A stretch of 64,000 nucleotides of DNA. It comes from CAVOJY01 sp963696405 (GTDB lineage Bacteria > Chloroflexota > Limnocylindria > Limnocylindrales > CSP1-4). Where the stretch lies: positions 558,001 through 622,000 of the forward strand of contig CAVOJY010000006.1 of assembly GCA_963696405.1 (NCBI GenBank). The letters are read 5' to 3'. The number at the start of each line of letters is the position of its first letter. The stretch's first letter is position 1. A program made the position numbers and the translations under genes. Below are positions 10,036 to 18,529 of the stretch, one piece after another. The notes beneath the pieces were generated by a model. That model was given only the letters and a program-made list of their open reading frames with translations, was not told the origin of the DNA and ran no database searches.

Positions 10036-10052
10036 GTTGCGCCATGCGCAAC
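10036..10052. promoter_or_regulatory. Palindromic operator, candidate IclR site
   Basis: GTTGCGC-CAT-GCGCAAC is a perfect 7-bp inverted repeat with a 3-bp centre. It lies 14 bp downstream of the -10 hexamer of the minus-strand operon promoter, where a repressor would block early elongation or open-complex formation. A related element occurs at the same distance from the promoter of the alcohol dehydrogenase (12581-12597). The IclR-family gene at 11683-12455 is the natural candidate to bind both. Confidence 0.5.
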
Positions 10053-10066
10053 GCGTTCTGCTCCAC

Positions 10067-10096
10067 ATCGTAGGCAGCGGCCGCCGCGGTTGTCAA
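10067..10096 (-). promoter_or_regulatory. Sigma-70-type promoter of the catabolic operon
   Basis: On the minus strand TTGACA (10096-10091) is followed after 18 bp by TACGAT (10072-10067). It faces the PIG-L gene, whose start lies about 100 bp downstream. No other good promoter was seen between here and 487, so it probably drives the whole minus-strand operon. Confidence 0.5.
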
Positions 10097-10466
10097 GCAT
10101 GCTCTTTGACTCCGCTCGGGGTCCAGTCCGTGCAGTCTCCGCAACAAGGTTGAGGCGCCGACGCCGTCCGCCGCTCGCGGTGGGACCCAGGAACCCGCGC
10201 GCGCCGCGCCGAGATCCAATTGCATCCGCCGCCGCGAATGTGTACGGTAGTCACCCCGCACCCGCACCCCGCACCGCGAGGCGCGACGGCCAGAGTAAGC
10301 ACGCCTGGGCGGGCGTGTGCGCTGCAGCTGACGAACAGCTGGTGCGGTCACGTGCGCGAAGAGGACGAGGAGCCCGAACCATCGGCCGGAGCGTCCGGGG
10401 CGCGAAGATGACTCCGCCACGTGCGGCGTGACCGGCGGTGGACTGTGAGATGCCTGAGGAACGGGA
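10097..10466. other. Intergenic region between divergent operons
   Basis: There is no convincing coding sequence on either strand. It separates the minus-strand operon promoter from the plus-strand Gfo/Idh gene. A weak plus-strand promoter-like pair, TTGCAT and TACGGT with 17 bp between, lies near 10222-10250. It is the only candidate I see for the Gfo/Idh gene. Confidence 0.3.
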
Positions 10467-11518
10467 ATGATTTCCACGGAGGCGAGGCGCGACGGTTCCC
10501 CGCTCGGGATCGGCGTCGTGGGCCTCGGACGGATCAGCGCTGCCCACATCGAGGGCTATCAATGACACGACGGTGCCAGGCTCGTGGCGGCGTGCGACAT
10601 CGACGCAGGACGGGTCGGGGAGGTCGCCGGCCGCCTGGGTGTCCGCGCGTATGCGGACTACCGCGAGCTGTTCGGGGATCCGGAGGTGAAGGCCGTCGCC
10701 CTTCTGCTCCCGCACCGGCTCCACCACCCCGCAGCCAGGGCGGCGCTCGAGTCGGGGAGGCATGTCTGCATCGAGAAGCCGCTCGCCGTGAGCACGGCCG
10801 AGTGCACCGATCTCATCGCTCTTGCCCGCGAGCGCGGCCTGACGCTCTCGGTGACGCAGAACACGCGGTTCGTGACGGCATACGTCGAGGCCGAGAAGAT
10901 CATCCGCGAGGGCGGCCTGGGGGAGCTCCGGCTCGTGCGGTGCCTGAACGCAGGGAGCGAGACCCAGGACTTCCTTCACCCGGGTCCGGGAGATGCCTGG
11001 CGCGGCGAGAAGCACGGGATCGGCGCGCTCATCGACGTCTCGGTGCACTACCTGTATCCTCTAGCAAGTGGCTCTTCGGCGACGTCCTGGACGTCCAGGC
11101 GGTCGGTCGGAACGTCCTCCCCGGACTCGGCGTCGAGGACTACTCGCTCATGAGCGGGCGCTTCGTCGCGGGAGGCTGATTCTCCATCGAGTCCACCCTG
11201 ACGGCCGAGATCCCCTGGCAGGAACGCCTCGAGATCTACGGGAGTGCCGGGTCGCTCGTCATCGATCATCGCGTCAACCCCCCGGCGGTCCTCTACCGCG
11301 GACCGGGCGACACGGGCGGCACCCCGGTGTCCGGCGTAGCGTTCGACCCGAAGGGCTGGCGCCAGGCGTCGATCGCCGCTTCAGTTGCCGACTTCATCGA
11401 CGCAGTTTCGGCGCGGCGCGCTCCGACGGTGGTTCCCGAAGATGCGGCGTACGCAGTGAAGCTCGTCGAGAGGGCTCACAAATCGTTGGCCGCCGGGGGA
11501 ACCGCGGTCCGCGTCTAG
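10467..11518 (+). pseudogene. Gfo/Idh/MocA oxidoreductase, two in-frame stops and one frameshift
   Basis: The frame from the ATG at 10467 carries the Rossmann motif GIGVVGLGRISAAH, a TGA at 10563-10565, then RLVAACDID and the family motif CIEKPLAVS. After HYLYPL near 11060 the frame shifts; it resumes with WLFGDVLDVQAV. A second in-frame TGA at 11177-11179 precedes FSIESTLTAEIPW and the C-terminus, which ends at 11518. The rebuilt protein is about 350 residues, full family length. Both TGA codons could derive from CGA or TGG by one base change. It faces away from the operon and is probably part of the same pathway. Confidence 0.7.
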
Positions 11519-11577
11519 GCGCGCCGCAGGACTGCCCACCAGGTCGGTCCGACCGCCTCCCCCGGGCCGGGAGCCGC

Positions 11578-11594
11578 GTTGCGCCCTGCGCCAC
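11578..11594. promoter_or_regulatory. Second copy of the operator-like palindrome
   Basis: GTTGCGC-CCT-GCGCCAC matches the site at 10036-10052 in 15 of 17 positions. It lies between two convergent genes, where no promoter is expected. It could be an auxiliary looping site or a coincidence. Confidence 0.25.
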
Positions 11595-11682
11595 GCATCA
11601 CGCGAACCGAAAGACACTTCCCGACGCCTCGTCCCGCCGAGGACGGCTTCCGGGATGCGGGCGCTGAACGCCGCGTGCGGGC

Positions 11683-12455
11683 TAGAGCTGCGCTTGAATT
11701 TGCCGAAGGCGTCGAGCCGGCCGATCTCCTCGCAGAGCCGGGTGCCGAGCTGAACGATGACCTCGTCGTTGAGACGGCTCGTTGGACCGGAGATCCCGAT
11801 CGCGCCGATGAGTACCCCACCGATGGTGGCCGGGGCGGCCACGCAGGATCCGCCGGCGAAAGTCTCCTCCCGGTCAATGGCATAGCCGCGCGAGCGAGCT
11901 GCATCCACCCGGGTGCGCAGGTCCAGGGGGCCCTTCGCCGCACGATCGGTTCCTCCCGTGTAGGACAGGCGTCCAAGCTCTAGGTCGAGGGTCGCACCGT
12001 CGAGCGCGGAGAGGTACGCCTTGCCCAACGCCGAGCAGTGGATGGGGCGGGTCGTACCGATCCGTTCATGCACCGCCACCGCGTACCGCGATGGCAGGTA
12101 GGCCAGGTACACCATGATCCCGTTGGCGGGGACGCCGAGCACGACGGCCTCGCCGGAAGCGTCGCGGAGACTCGTGAGAGATCGGGTTGATGATCTCCGT
12201 GAGATCCCGGTGCTCGGGATGGTTCGCGATGAACCCGTAGAAGCGCTCCGGCCGGGTCGAGTACCGCTTCGTGCGATCGTCGCGGCGGACGTACCCTGCC
12301 GCGTCGAGTTCGTTCATGAGCCTGAGCGACGTGCTGCGATTGACGCCGATGCGTCGTGCAAGCTCCGAGGCGGTCTGCGACTCCGTGGTCAGCATCTCGA
12401 GCACTGCAGCCCGCGGATGAGCTGCGATTCCCGTTCGGGCGCGAACCTCCCTCAT
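11683..12455 (-). pseudogene. IclR family transcriptional regulator, frameshifted
   Basis: The ATG at 12455 has GAGGGG 8 bp upstream. Residues 1-85 form the winged helix-turn-helix: MLTTESQTASELARRIGVN, then RSTSLRLMNELDAAGYVRR. The frame breaks near 12150. The effector-binding GAF-like domain continues in another frame, with VAVHERIGTTRPIHCSALGKAYL, GYAIDREETFAGGSCVAAP and GAIGISGPTSRL. These are standard IclR landmarks. The exact 3' end is unclear; an alternate frame stops at 11683. IclR proteins control degradation genes and bind palindromes near promoters, which fits the operators at 10036 and 12581. Confidence 0.75.
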
Positions 12456-12536
12456 CCGCTCGCGCCCCTCGGCGTTGCGCGTGCCGCAGCACAGATCGGG
12501 GCTCCTGACCTGATGGACTCATCGCTCCACTCATCC

Positions 12537-12566
12537 TTGACGTGCGATTCGCCTGTACGGTAGCGT
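12537..12566 (+). promoter_or_regulatory. Promoter upstream of the alcohol dehydrogenase
   Basis: TTGACG (12537-12542), an 18-bp spacer and TAGCGT (12561-12566). It points at the dehydrogenase start at 12696 and lies in the divergent IclR/dehydrogenase intergenic region. Spacer length equals that of the operon promoter at 10067-10096. Confidence 0.4.
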
Positions 12567-12580
12567 ATGACGGACCACGT

Positions 12581-12597
12581 GTTGCATACGGCACAAT
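12581..12597. promoter_or_regulatory. Degenerate operator in the IclR/dehydrogenase intergenic region
   Basis: GTTGCAT-ACG-GCACAAT agrees with the perfect palindrome at 10036-10052 in 10 of 14 half-site positions. It begins 14 bp after the -10 hexamer, exactly as the first site does. IclR-type regulators often control the divergent neighbour from such a position. Confidence 0.4.
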
Positions 12598-12695
12598 TCC
12601 GGGGTCCCGGCATCGTCCCTGAAGGCGTCCCAGCAGGAGGGAGCGTGAAGACGAGCCACGGGGTCTCCAGCCCGGGAGCGGTGCTGCCGGGGACG

Positions 12696-13698
12696 ATGCA
12701 GGCCGCTCTCGCGCGTGCCATACCGACTGGCACGCTCGAGATCGCCGGCGTGGCGACGCCGCTCCGTAACGGCTCCGGCGGATCTCATCGTGAGAGTCGA
12801 CGCCTGCGGGATCTGCGGAACCGACCTCCACATTTCGAAGGCCACTGTATCGGCCGGAACTGCCGTTCGTGCTCGGACACGAGCCGGTCGGTGTTGTCGT
12901 GGCGGCCGGTCCGGCCGGCGCCGAGTGGGTCGGCCGCCGGATCGCCATCACGCTGTTCACCGGCTGCGGCACCTGTCCTGTCTGTGCGAGGGGCGACGAA
13001 CGGCTCTGCCCCGATCTTCGCTCCATCACCGGGGTGCTCGTCGCGTGGGGCGGGTACGCGCAGTACATGCGAGTCCACGCGCCGCAGGCGCTCGAAGTCC
13101 CCGACGCACTGAGCAGTGAAGCCGCGGCCAGCCTGGTGGATTGCGGGGCCACTGCCGCGAACGCCGTGCGCCAGACGATGGCGCGGGCTCCGAGGTCCGT
13201 CCTCGTCGTCGGCGCAGGTCCGATCGGGTTCATGTGCGCCGAGCTCCTTGCCCGGCTCGGCGTGCCGTTGCAGGTGGTGCACCGCTCCCAGGTGCGGCGC
13301 GAGGCGCTCGCGGAGCTCGGCCACCGCGTCATGGCGTCGTTCGACGACGTGGACGGCGCACCCGACGTCGTGATCGACTGCGCCGGCGTGCCCGATGTCG
13401 CCACCCCGTCGCTGAAGATACTCGGCCCGAAGGGAGCCTACGTGCTGGCCGGCTACGCGCGCATCCCCGAGCTCGACTTGGCGATCGCGGCCCGCAAGGA
13501 ACTGGCGATTTTCGGGGTCCGGTCGGGGACGCGGGCAGATCTCCAATCGATCATGGGCGCCGCAGCAGACGGCTCAATCCTGACTTCCCGAACTCGCCAC
13601 CTGGCCCGCTCTCCGAGGTCAACGCGGCGCTCTCCGCGCTGCGCGAACGGCGAGTACGTGGGAAGGCGATCATCCTCCCGAGCGCTGGCAACATGTGA
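12696..13698 (+). pseudogene. Zinc-binding alcohol dehydrogenase (MDR), frameshifted
   Basis: Joined frames give a medium-chain dehydrogenase of about 340 residues. The catalytic zinc site is present: VDACGICGTDLHI, then LGHEPVGVV after a shift near 12850. The structural zinc cysteines lie in FTGCGTCPVCARGDERLC. The nucleotide-binding motif is VLVVGAGPIGFM. Further shifts lie near 12770 and 13580; the C-terminus ends LRERRVRGKAIILPS. All functional residues are retained, so only frame continuity is lost. It is transcribed divergently from the IclR gene and belongs to the same catabolic island. Its substrate is unknown. Confidence 0.72.
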
Positions 13699-14177
13699 GG
13701 GCCAGCTGCGCCTGACCGTGGTGGCGGTGGCGTGATCTGGCCGTCAGCAACTGAACACACACCGGCGGCCGGGTCACATCCCATCAAGTGGGCTCAACTC
13801 GGCCTCCAGCCGGTACATAGCTCGACCTCGCGCGGTCGAGCGCCGCGAGCGCGGCGTCGCGACCACGAAGATCGATCAGAGCCCGGCGAGAGCGCGAAGC
13901 AGGCGCCGAAGTACCATGAGACGATCGCCGCGAGGTCCGCGACATCCCGCCGATGCACCGCGGCTTTCTACGGGGATCCGGTCAACGTGGGCACCCTCGG
14001 CGGCTTTGCGCGAGCCTCGTATCGGGGGCGCCTTACGTCGTCGACACCACCTCGCCCGCGGCGACGACCAAGACAGCGATGTCGAGCACGGCCGGGAGCC
14101 CACGGTAGACTATCGTCAGCCGACAGCGGGCAGGTCCCAAGCTCCTTGGGGCCACCAGCGTTCCCGGAGGTTCAGAT
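13699..14177. other. Non-coding or decayed stretch
   Basis: I found no supportable gene in this 479-bp stretch. Minus-strand frames contain short protein-like runs (LPAVLDIAVLVVAAGEVV, AKPPRVPTLTG, AAVHRRDVADLAAIV) separated by stops and frame changes. They may be the remnant of a gene I do not recognise. GGAGG just before 14178 belongs to the next gene. Confidence 0.3.
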
Positions 14178-15254
14178 GTGCGCCTGGTGACATGGCGACC
14201 GGCCCAGCGGACGCTCGACCAGCCGGCAAACCAGCACCGCCCGCGGCTCGGGCTCCTCGTCGGCGCCTCGCCCGAGTGCGCCGGCGGAACGGTCCTCCCG
14301 CTCGATGAGATCCCGGGGCTTGGCGATGACCGCGGGCGTGCCCGCGCCCTCGAGGACGGTGACCTGGCCGCGCTCCTCGCCGCAGACCCCGGGCTGGCGG
14401 TGACCCGCTCCGCTCTCGACCGCCTCGGCTCGGACGCCGCCCGCGAGCGGGCGCTCGCGCGCGACGCGGTGCGACTCCTCGCTCCCCTGCCACGCCCCGC
14501 GAAGATCGTCTGCGTCGGGCTCAACTACCGGGACCATGTCGAGGAGCAGCACATCGCGACGCCCGACCGCCCCACGCTCTTCTCGAAGTTCGCGAACGCC
14601 GTGGTGGCCGATGGTGAGCCGGTGATCCTGCCCGACGCCACCCACGCCCTCGACCTGGAGGCGGAACTCGCGTTCGTCGTCGGGCGCCGGGCCCGCCGGG
14701 TCCCCGCCGCCGAGGCCATGGCGGTTGTCGCCGGCTACTGCGCGGCGAACGACGTGTCGGCTCGCGACCTGCAGGGGCAGAAGGCCGCCCTGCGACCCGG
14801 CGAGCATGGCGACGGCCAGTGGCTGCGGGCGAAGGGGTCGGACACGTTCCTCCCGTTCGGGCCTGCGCTTGTGACCGCGGACGAGGTCGTTGACCCACCG
14901 CGGCTGCCCGTTCGCTCCTGGTTGACGAGTGCCGCGCGGCGCGCTCCAGCGGAGCACTCGCCCGCACCGTTCCAGATGCAGGACGGCAACACGGAGAACC
15001 TCGTTTTCGACGTTCCCCATCTGGTCGAGTTCATCAGCGCGGTGATCACGCTCGAGCCGGGGGATGTGGTCATCACGGGAACGCCGGCCGGCGTCGGTGT
15101 CTTCCGGAATCCGCCGATCCTCCTTGCGCCCGGCGATGTCGTGACCGTCGAGATTGGCGGGATCGGCCGCCTCACGAACCCCATCGTGGCGAGCGACGGG
15201 ATGGCTCCGGCCGACTCCCCGGCTGCGCGGCTGCTCGACGACGAGGCGCGCTGA
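14178..15254 (+). CDS. Fumarylacetoacetate hydrolase family protein
   Basis: A 358-residue FAH-superfamily enzyme. It would cleave or decarboxylate a dicarbonyl acid using a divalent metal. Visible motifs are VCVGLNYRDH, the metal ligands in LEAELAFVVGR, NDVSARDLQ, AKGSDTFLPFGP and GDVVITGTPAGVG. The GTG at 14178 follows GGAGG by 7 bp. About a dozen extra, alanine- and proline-rich residues lie before MQDGNTENLVFDVP; this may be a small compensated frame slip. The N-terminal 70 residues are also poorly conserved. It precedes the dehydrogenase by 34 bp and probably shares its transcript. Confidence 0.85.
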   Translation: MRLVTWRPAQRTLDQPANQHRPRLGLLVGASPECAGGTVLPLDEIPGLGDDRGRARALEDGDLAALLAADPGLAVTRSALDRLGSDAARERALARDAVRLLAPLPRPAKIVCVGLNYRDHVEEQHIATPDRPTLFSKFANAVVADGEPVILPDATHALDLEAELAFVVGRRARRVPAAEAMAVVAGYCAANDVSARDLQGQKAALRPGEHGDGQWLRAKGSDTFLPFGPALVTADEVVDPPRLPVRSWLTSAARRAPAEHSPAPFQMQDGNTENLVFDVPHLVEFISAVITLEPGDVVITGTPAGVGVFRNPPILLAPGDVVTVEIGGIGRLTNPIVASDGMAPADSPAARLLDDEAR

Positions 15255-15288
15255 GGCCCGGCGGGGGGCGCGGAGGAACGATCGCGCA

Positions 15289-16497
15289 ATGGCCGATGCG
15301 AGGGCCACTCCGGTGACGCAGGCAGCGCCCGCGGACACCAAGCCTGCGGGCGCTGCGGGCGCTGCGTCGGCCGACACCACGCCCGCGACGCGCGCCCCGG
15401 AGTTCTTCGTCCGCGACGTCACGGCAGCCGGTCGCGCACCCGCGTCGCTCGAGCCCGTCCCGGACGTCATGCGGGCGCTCGTCAAGGAGGTGCCCGGACC
15501 GGGGGCCCGGATCCGCGAGGTCCCCGTGCCCCGCCCGGGGCCGGGCGAGGTGCTCGTCCGGGTCGAGGCGGCAGGCATCGGCGGCACGGACGTCCGCATC
15601 GGCCGGTGGGACGAGTGGGCCGGGGCGAACGTCCGGCTGCCGATGATCCTCGGCCGCGAGGTGGCCGGGCGCGTGGTCAAGCTCGGCCAAGGCGTCACCC
15701 GCCTCCGCATCGGGCAGCTGGTTGCCGCCGAGTCGCACCTTGTCGACTGGACCTGCTATCCGTGCCGGACGGGCCGCGAGTACGTCTGCCAGAACCTCCG
15801 GGTCATCGGCGTCCATACGCCTGGCGTCTTCGCCGAGTACGCCGTCCTGCCGGAGGAGAACGCCTGGCCGAGCGACGGCCTCGCGCCAGAGATCGCGGCG
15901 CTGCAGGAGCCGATGGGGAGTGCCGTCTTCGCGACCTTCTTCGAGGAGCTCACCGGCGAGTCAGTGGCCGTGCTCGGCTGCGGGCCCGTCGGCCTCATGG
16001 CGGTGGCCGTCGCGAAGCGCGGCGGCGCGCGCCGGGTCTTCGCCACGGATGTCATCCGCGATCGGCTCGCCCTCGCGGAACGGATGGGCGCCGACGTCTG
16101 CATGGACGCGGCAGGCGACGTCGCGGCGCAGATCAGAGCGGAGACCGGAGGAGACGGCGTCGACGTCGTGCTCGAGATGTCGGGCACGGAACAGGCGCTC
16201 CACCAGGGGCTCGCGGCAGTTGCGAACGGCGGCCGGATCTCGCTCGCCGGCGCCCACGCGAACCCCGTCACCATCGACGTCTCGGGCGAACTGATCTCGA
16301 GGGGCGTTCGCATCCACGGGGTTACCGGTCGCCGGCTCTTCGAGACCTGGTACCACACCCGGGCCTTCCTCGAGGAGGGCCTGGATCTCACGCCGATCAT
16401 CACCCACCGCCTGCCGCTGTCGCGGCACGCCGAGGCGTTCGGGCTCGTCGAGGCGAGGCGCGGCGGCAAGGTGATGCTTCTGCCACAGGAGGAATGA
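15289..16497 (+). CDS. Threonine 3-dehydrogenase-like MDR protein lacking zinc ligands
   Basis: A 402-residue medium-chain dehydrogenase, clearly of the TDH type (RWDEW, FETWYHTRAFL, LTPIITHRLPL). The Rossmann motif AVLGCGPVGLMA is intact. Compared with E. coli Tdh, the catalytic zinc ligand Cys38 is Gly98 (GIGGTDV) and His63 is Arg123 (LGREVAG). The first structural cysteine is Asp153; Cys156, Cys159 and Cys167 remain. A 60-residue alanine-rich N-terminal extension precedes the usual start (MRALVKE). I kept the ATG at 15289 because GGAGG lies upstream. It sits 3 bp before kbl, the standard threonine-to-glycine pair, but zinc-dependent oxidation of threonine looks doubtful. Confidence 0.8.
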   Translation: MADARATPVTQAAPADTKPAGAAGAASADTTPATRAPEFFVRDVTAAGRAPASLEPVPDVMRALVKEVPGPGARIREVPVPRPGPGEVLVRVEAAGIGGTDVRIGRWDEWAGANVRLPMILGREVAGRVVKLGQGVTRLRIGQLVAAESHLVDWTCYPCRTGREYVCQNLRVIGVHTPGVFAEYAVLPEENAWPSDGLAPEIAALQEPMGSAVFATFFEELTGESVAVLGCGPVGLMAVAVAKRGGARRVFATDVIRDRLALAERMGADVCMDAAGDVAAQIRAETGGDGVDVVLEMSGTEQALHQGLAAVANGGRISLAGAHANPVTIDVSGELISRGVRIHGVTGRRLFETWYHTRAFLEEGLDLTPIITHRLPLSRHAEAFGLVEARRGGKVMLLPQEE

Positions 16498-16500
16498 ACC

Positions 16501-17712
<1,212 letters not shown>

Positions 17713-17723
17713 CCACCCGCGGG

Positions 17724-17740
17724 CGCGGCCTCTGGCCGCG
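17724..17740 (+). terminator. Short GC hairpin after kbl
   Basis: CGCGGCC-TCT-GGCCGCG is a perfect 7-bp stem with a 3-nt loop. It lies 12 bp after the kbl stop and is followed by GCGTCTT rather than a clean T run. It may act as a weak terminator or RNA end. Confidence 0.4.
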
Positions 17741-18187
17741 GCGTCTTGGTCGGTCTGCCGATGGTGACCTCCCCGAGCGTGCCGACGTCGCGCCGCCTGT
17801 CGCACTCTGCGCGTGCATGGTGTGGCCAGTGCCCGCGGCGTGGCCTCATGCGCGGGACGCATGACCGCGACCTGATTCGGCGACGGGCGGCCTGTGTCGG
17901 CCCGGCCATGGCCCGGCCGTGCAGGACCCGTGCGCGGGCTGCACGAGACCGGCAGGGAAGGGAGCCGACGACGGCCACCAGGAGCGGGCCCGTGCGGGTG
18001 ACGCACATCGGCGACACGATGACCTGGAACGGCCGCACCGGGTGGTCACGGTGGTGCGCGTGACGCACGGCGCCGGGGCCGTCCGCCAGGCTGGGGGGCG
18101 CCGGGGCCGGGGCCGTCCCTGGCATCCCGAACATGAGCCTGTTCGCGGTCCCCGCAGTGGTCTACCTTCCCACACGGGAGGCCCGGA
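17741..18187. other. Intergenic stretch without a recognised gene
   Basis: About 450 bp with no supportable reading frame. It contains short direct repeats of GTGACGCAC (near 17998 and 18060) and G/C-rich runs such as GCCGGGGCCGGGGCCG near 18100. The cyclase remnant begins directly after it. Confidence 0.35.
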
Positions 18188-18529
18188 GTGATCTGCTCGA
18201 ACTGCGGGACCGCGAACGAGGCGGGCCGGAAGTCCTGTGGGGAATGCGCTGCCTGTCTGGCAGTCGTCTGCCCCGCCTGCGCCGCACCGAACCCGCCGAC
18301 GGTGAAGTTCTGCAGGTAATGCGCCACGCTGCTGGTCGCCTGCCTTGCCAGCGCTGCCGTCCCTGGCGTTGCCGCCTCCGCCCAGGCCTTCCCGCGATCC
18401 ACCCCTATCGCCGCCCAACGGGTGGCCGAGCGGCGGCTCGTGTCGGTCCTGTTCGCCGATCTCGTGCGCTTCGCCTCGCTCACGGAAGGAAGAGATGCCG
18501 AGGCGGCGCGCGAGCTCCTGTCTCAGTAG
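18188..18529 (+). pseudogene. Remnant of a zinc-ribbon class III adenylate/guanylate cyclase
   Basis: The GTG at 18188 opens a frame with a double zinc ribbon: ICSNCGTANEAGRKSCGEC, then CPACAAPNPPTVKFC. A TAA stop follows (18311-18313) in place of the usual residue before the last cysteine. The same frame continues to RRLVSVLFADLVRFASLTEGRD, the start of a class III cyclase catalytic domain. It ends at TAG 18527-18529, only about 25 residues into the domain. Full-length relatives have an ATPase and TPR region of 600 or more residues behind this. The first metal aspartate (FAD) is present. The next gene has replaced the missing 3' part. Confidence 0.65.

Noticed and set aside
10563..10565. TGA as selenocysteine or reassigned codon in Gfo/Idh
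   Set aside because: No SECIS-like hairpin was evident, the family has no catalytic Sec/Cys here, and the gene has other lesions.
8022..11071. Direct repeat CTCTAGCAAGTGG at 8022 and 11059
   Set aside because: A 13-mer match is expected many times by chance in 64 kb; no transposon features accompany it.
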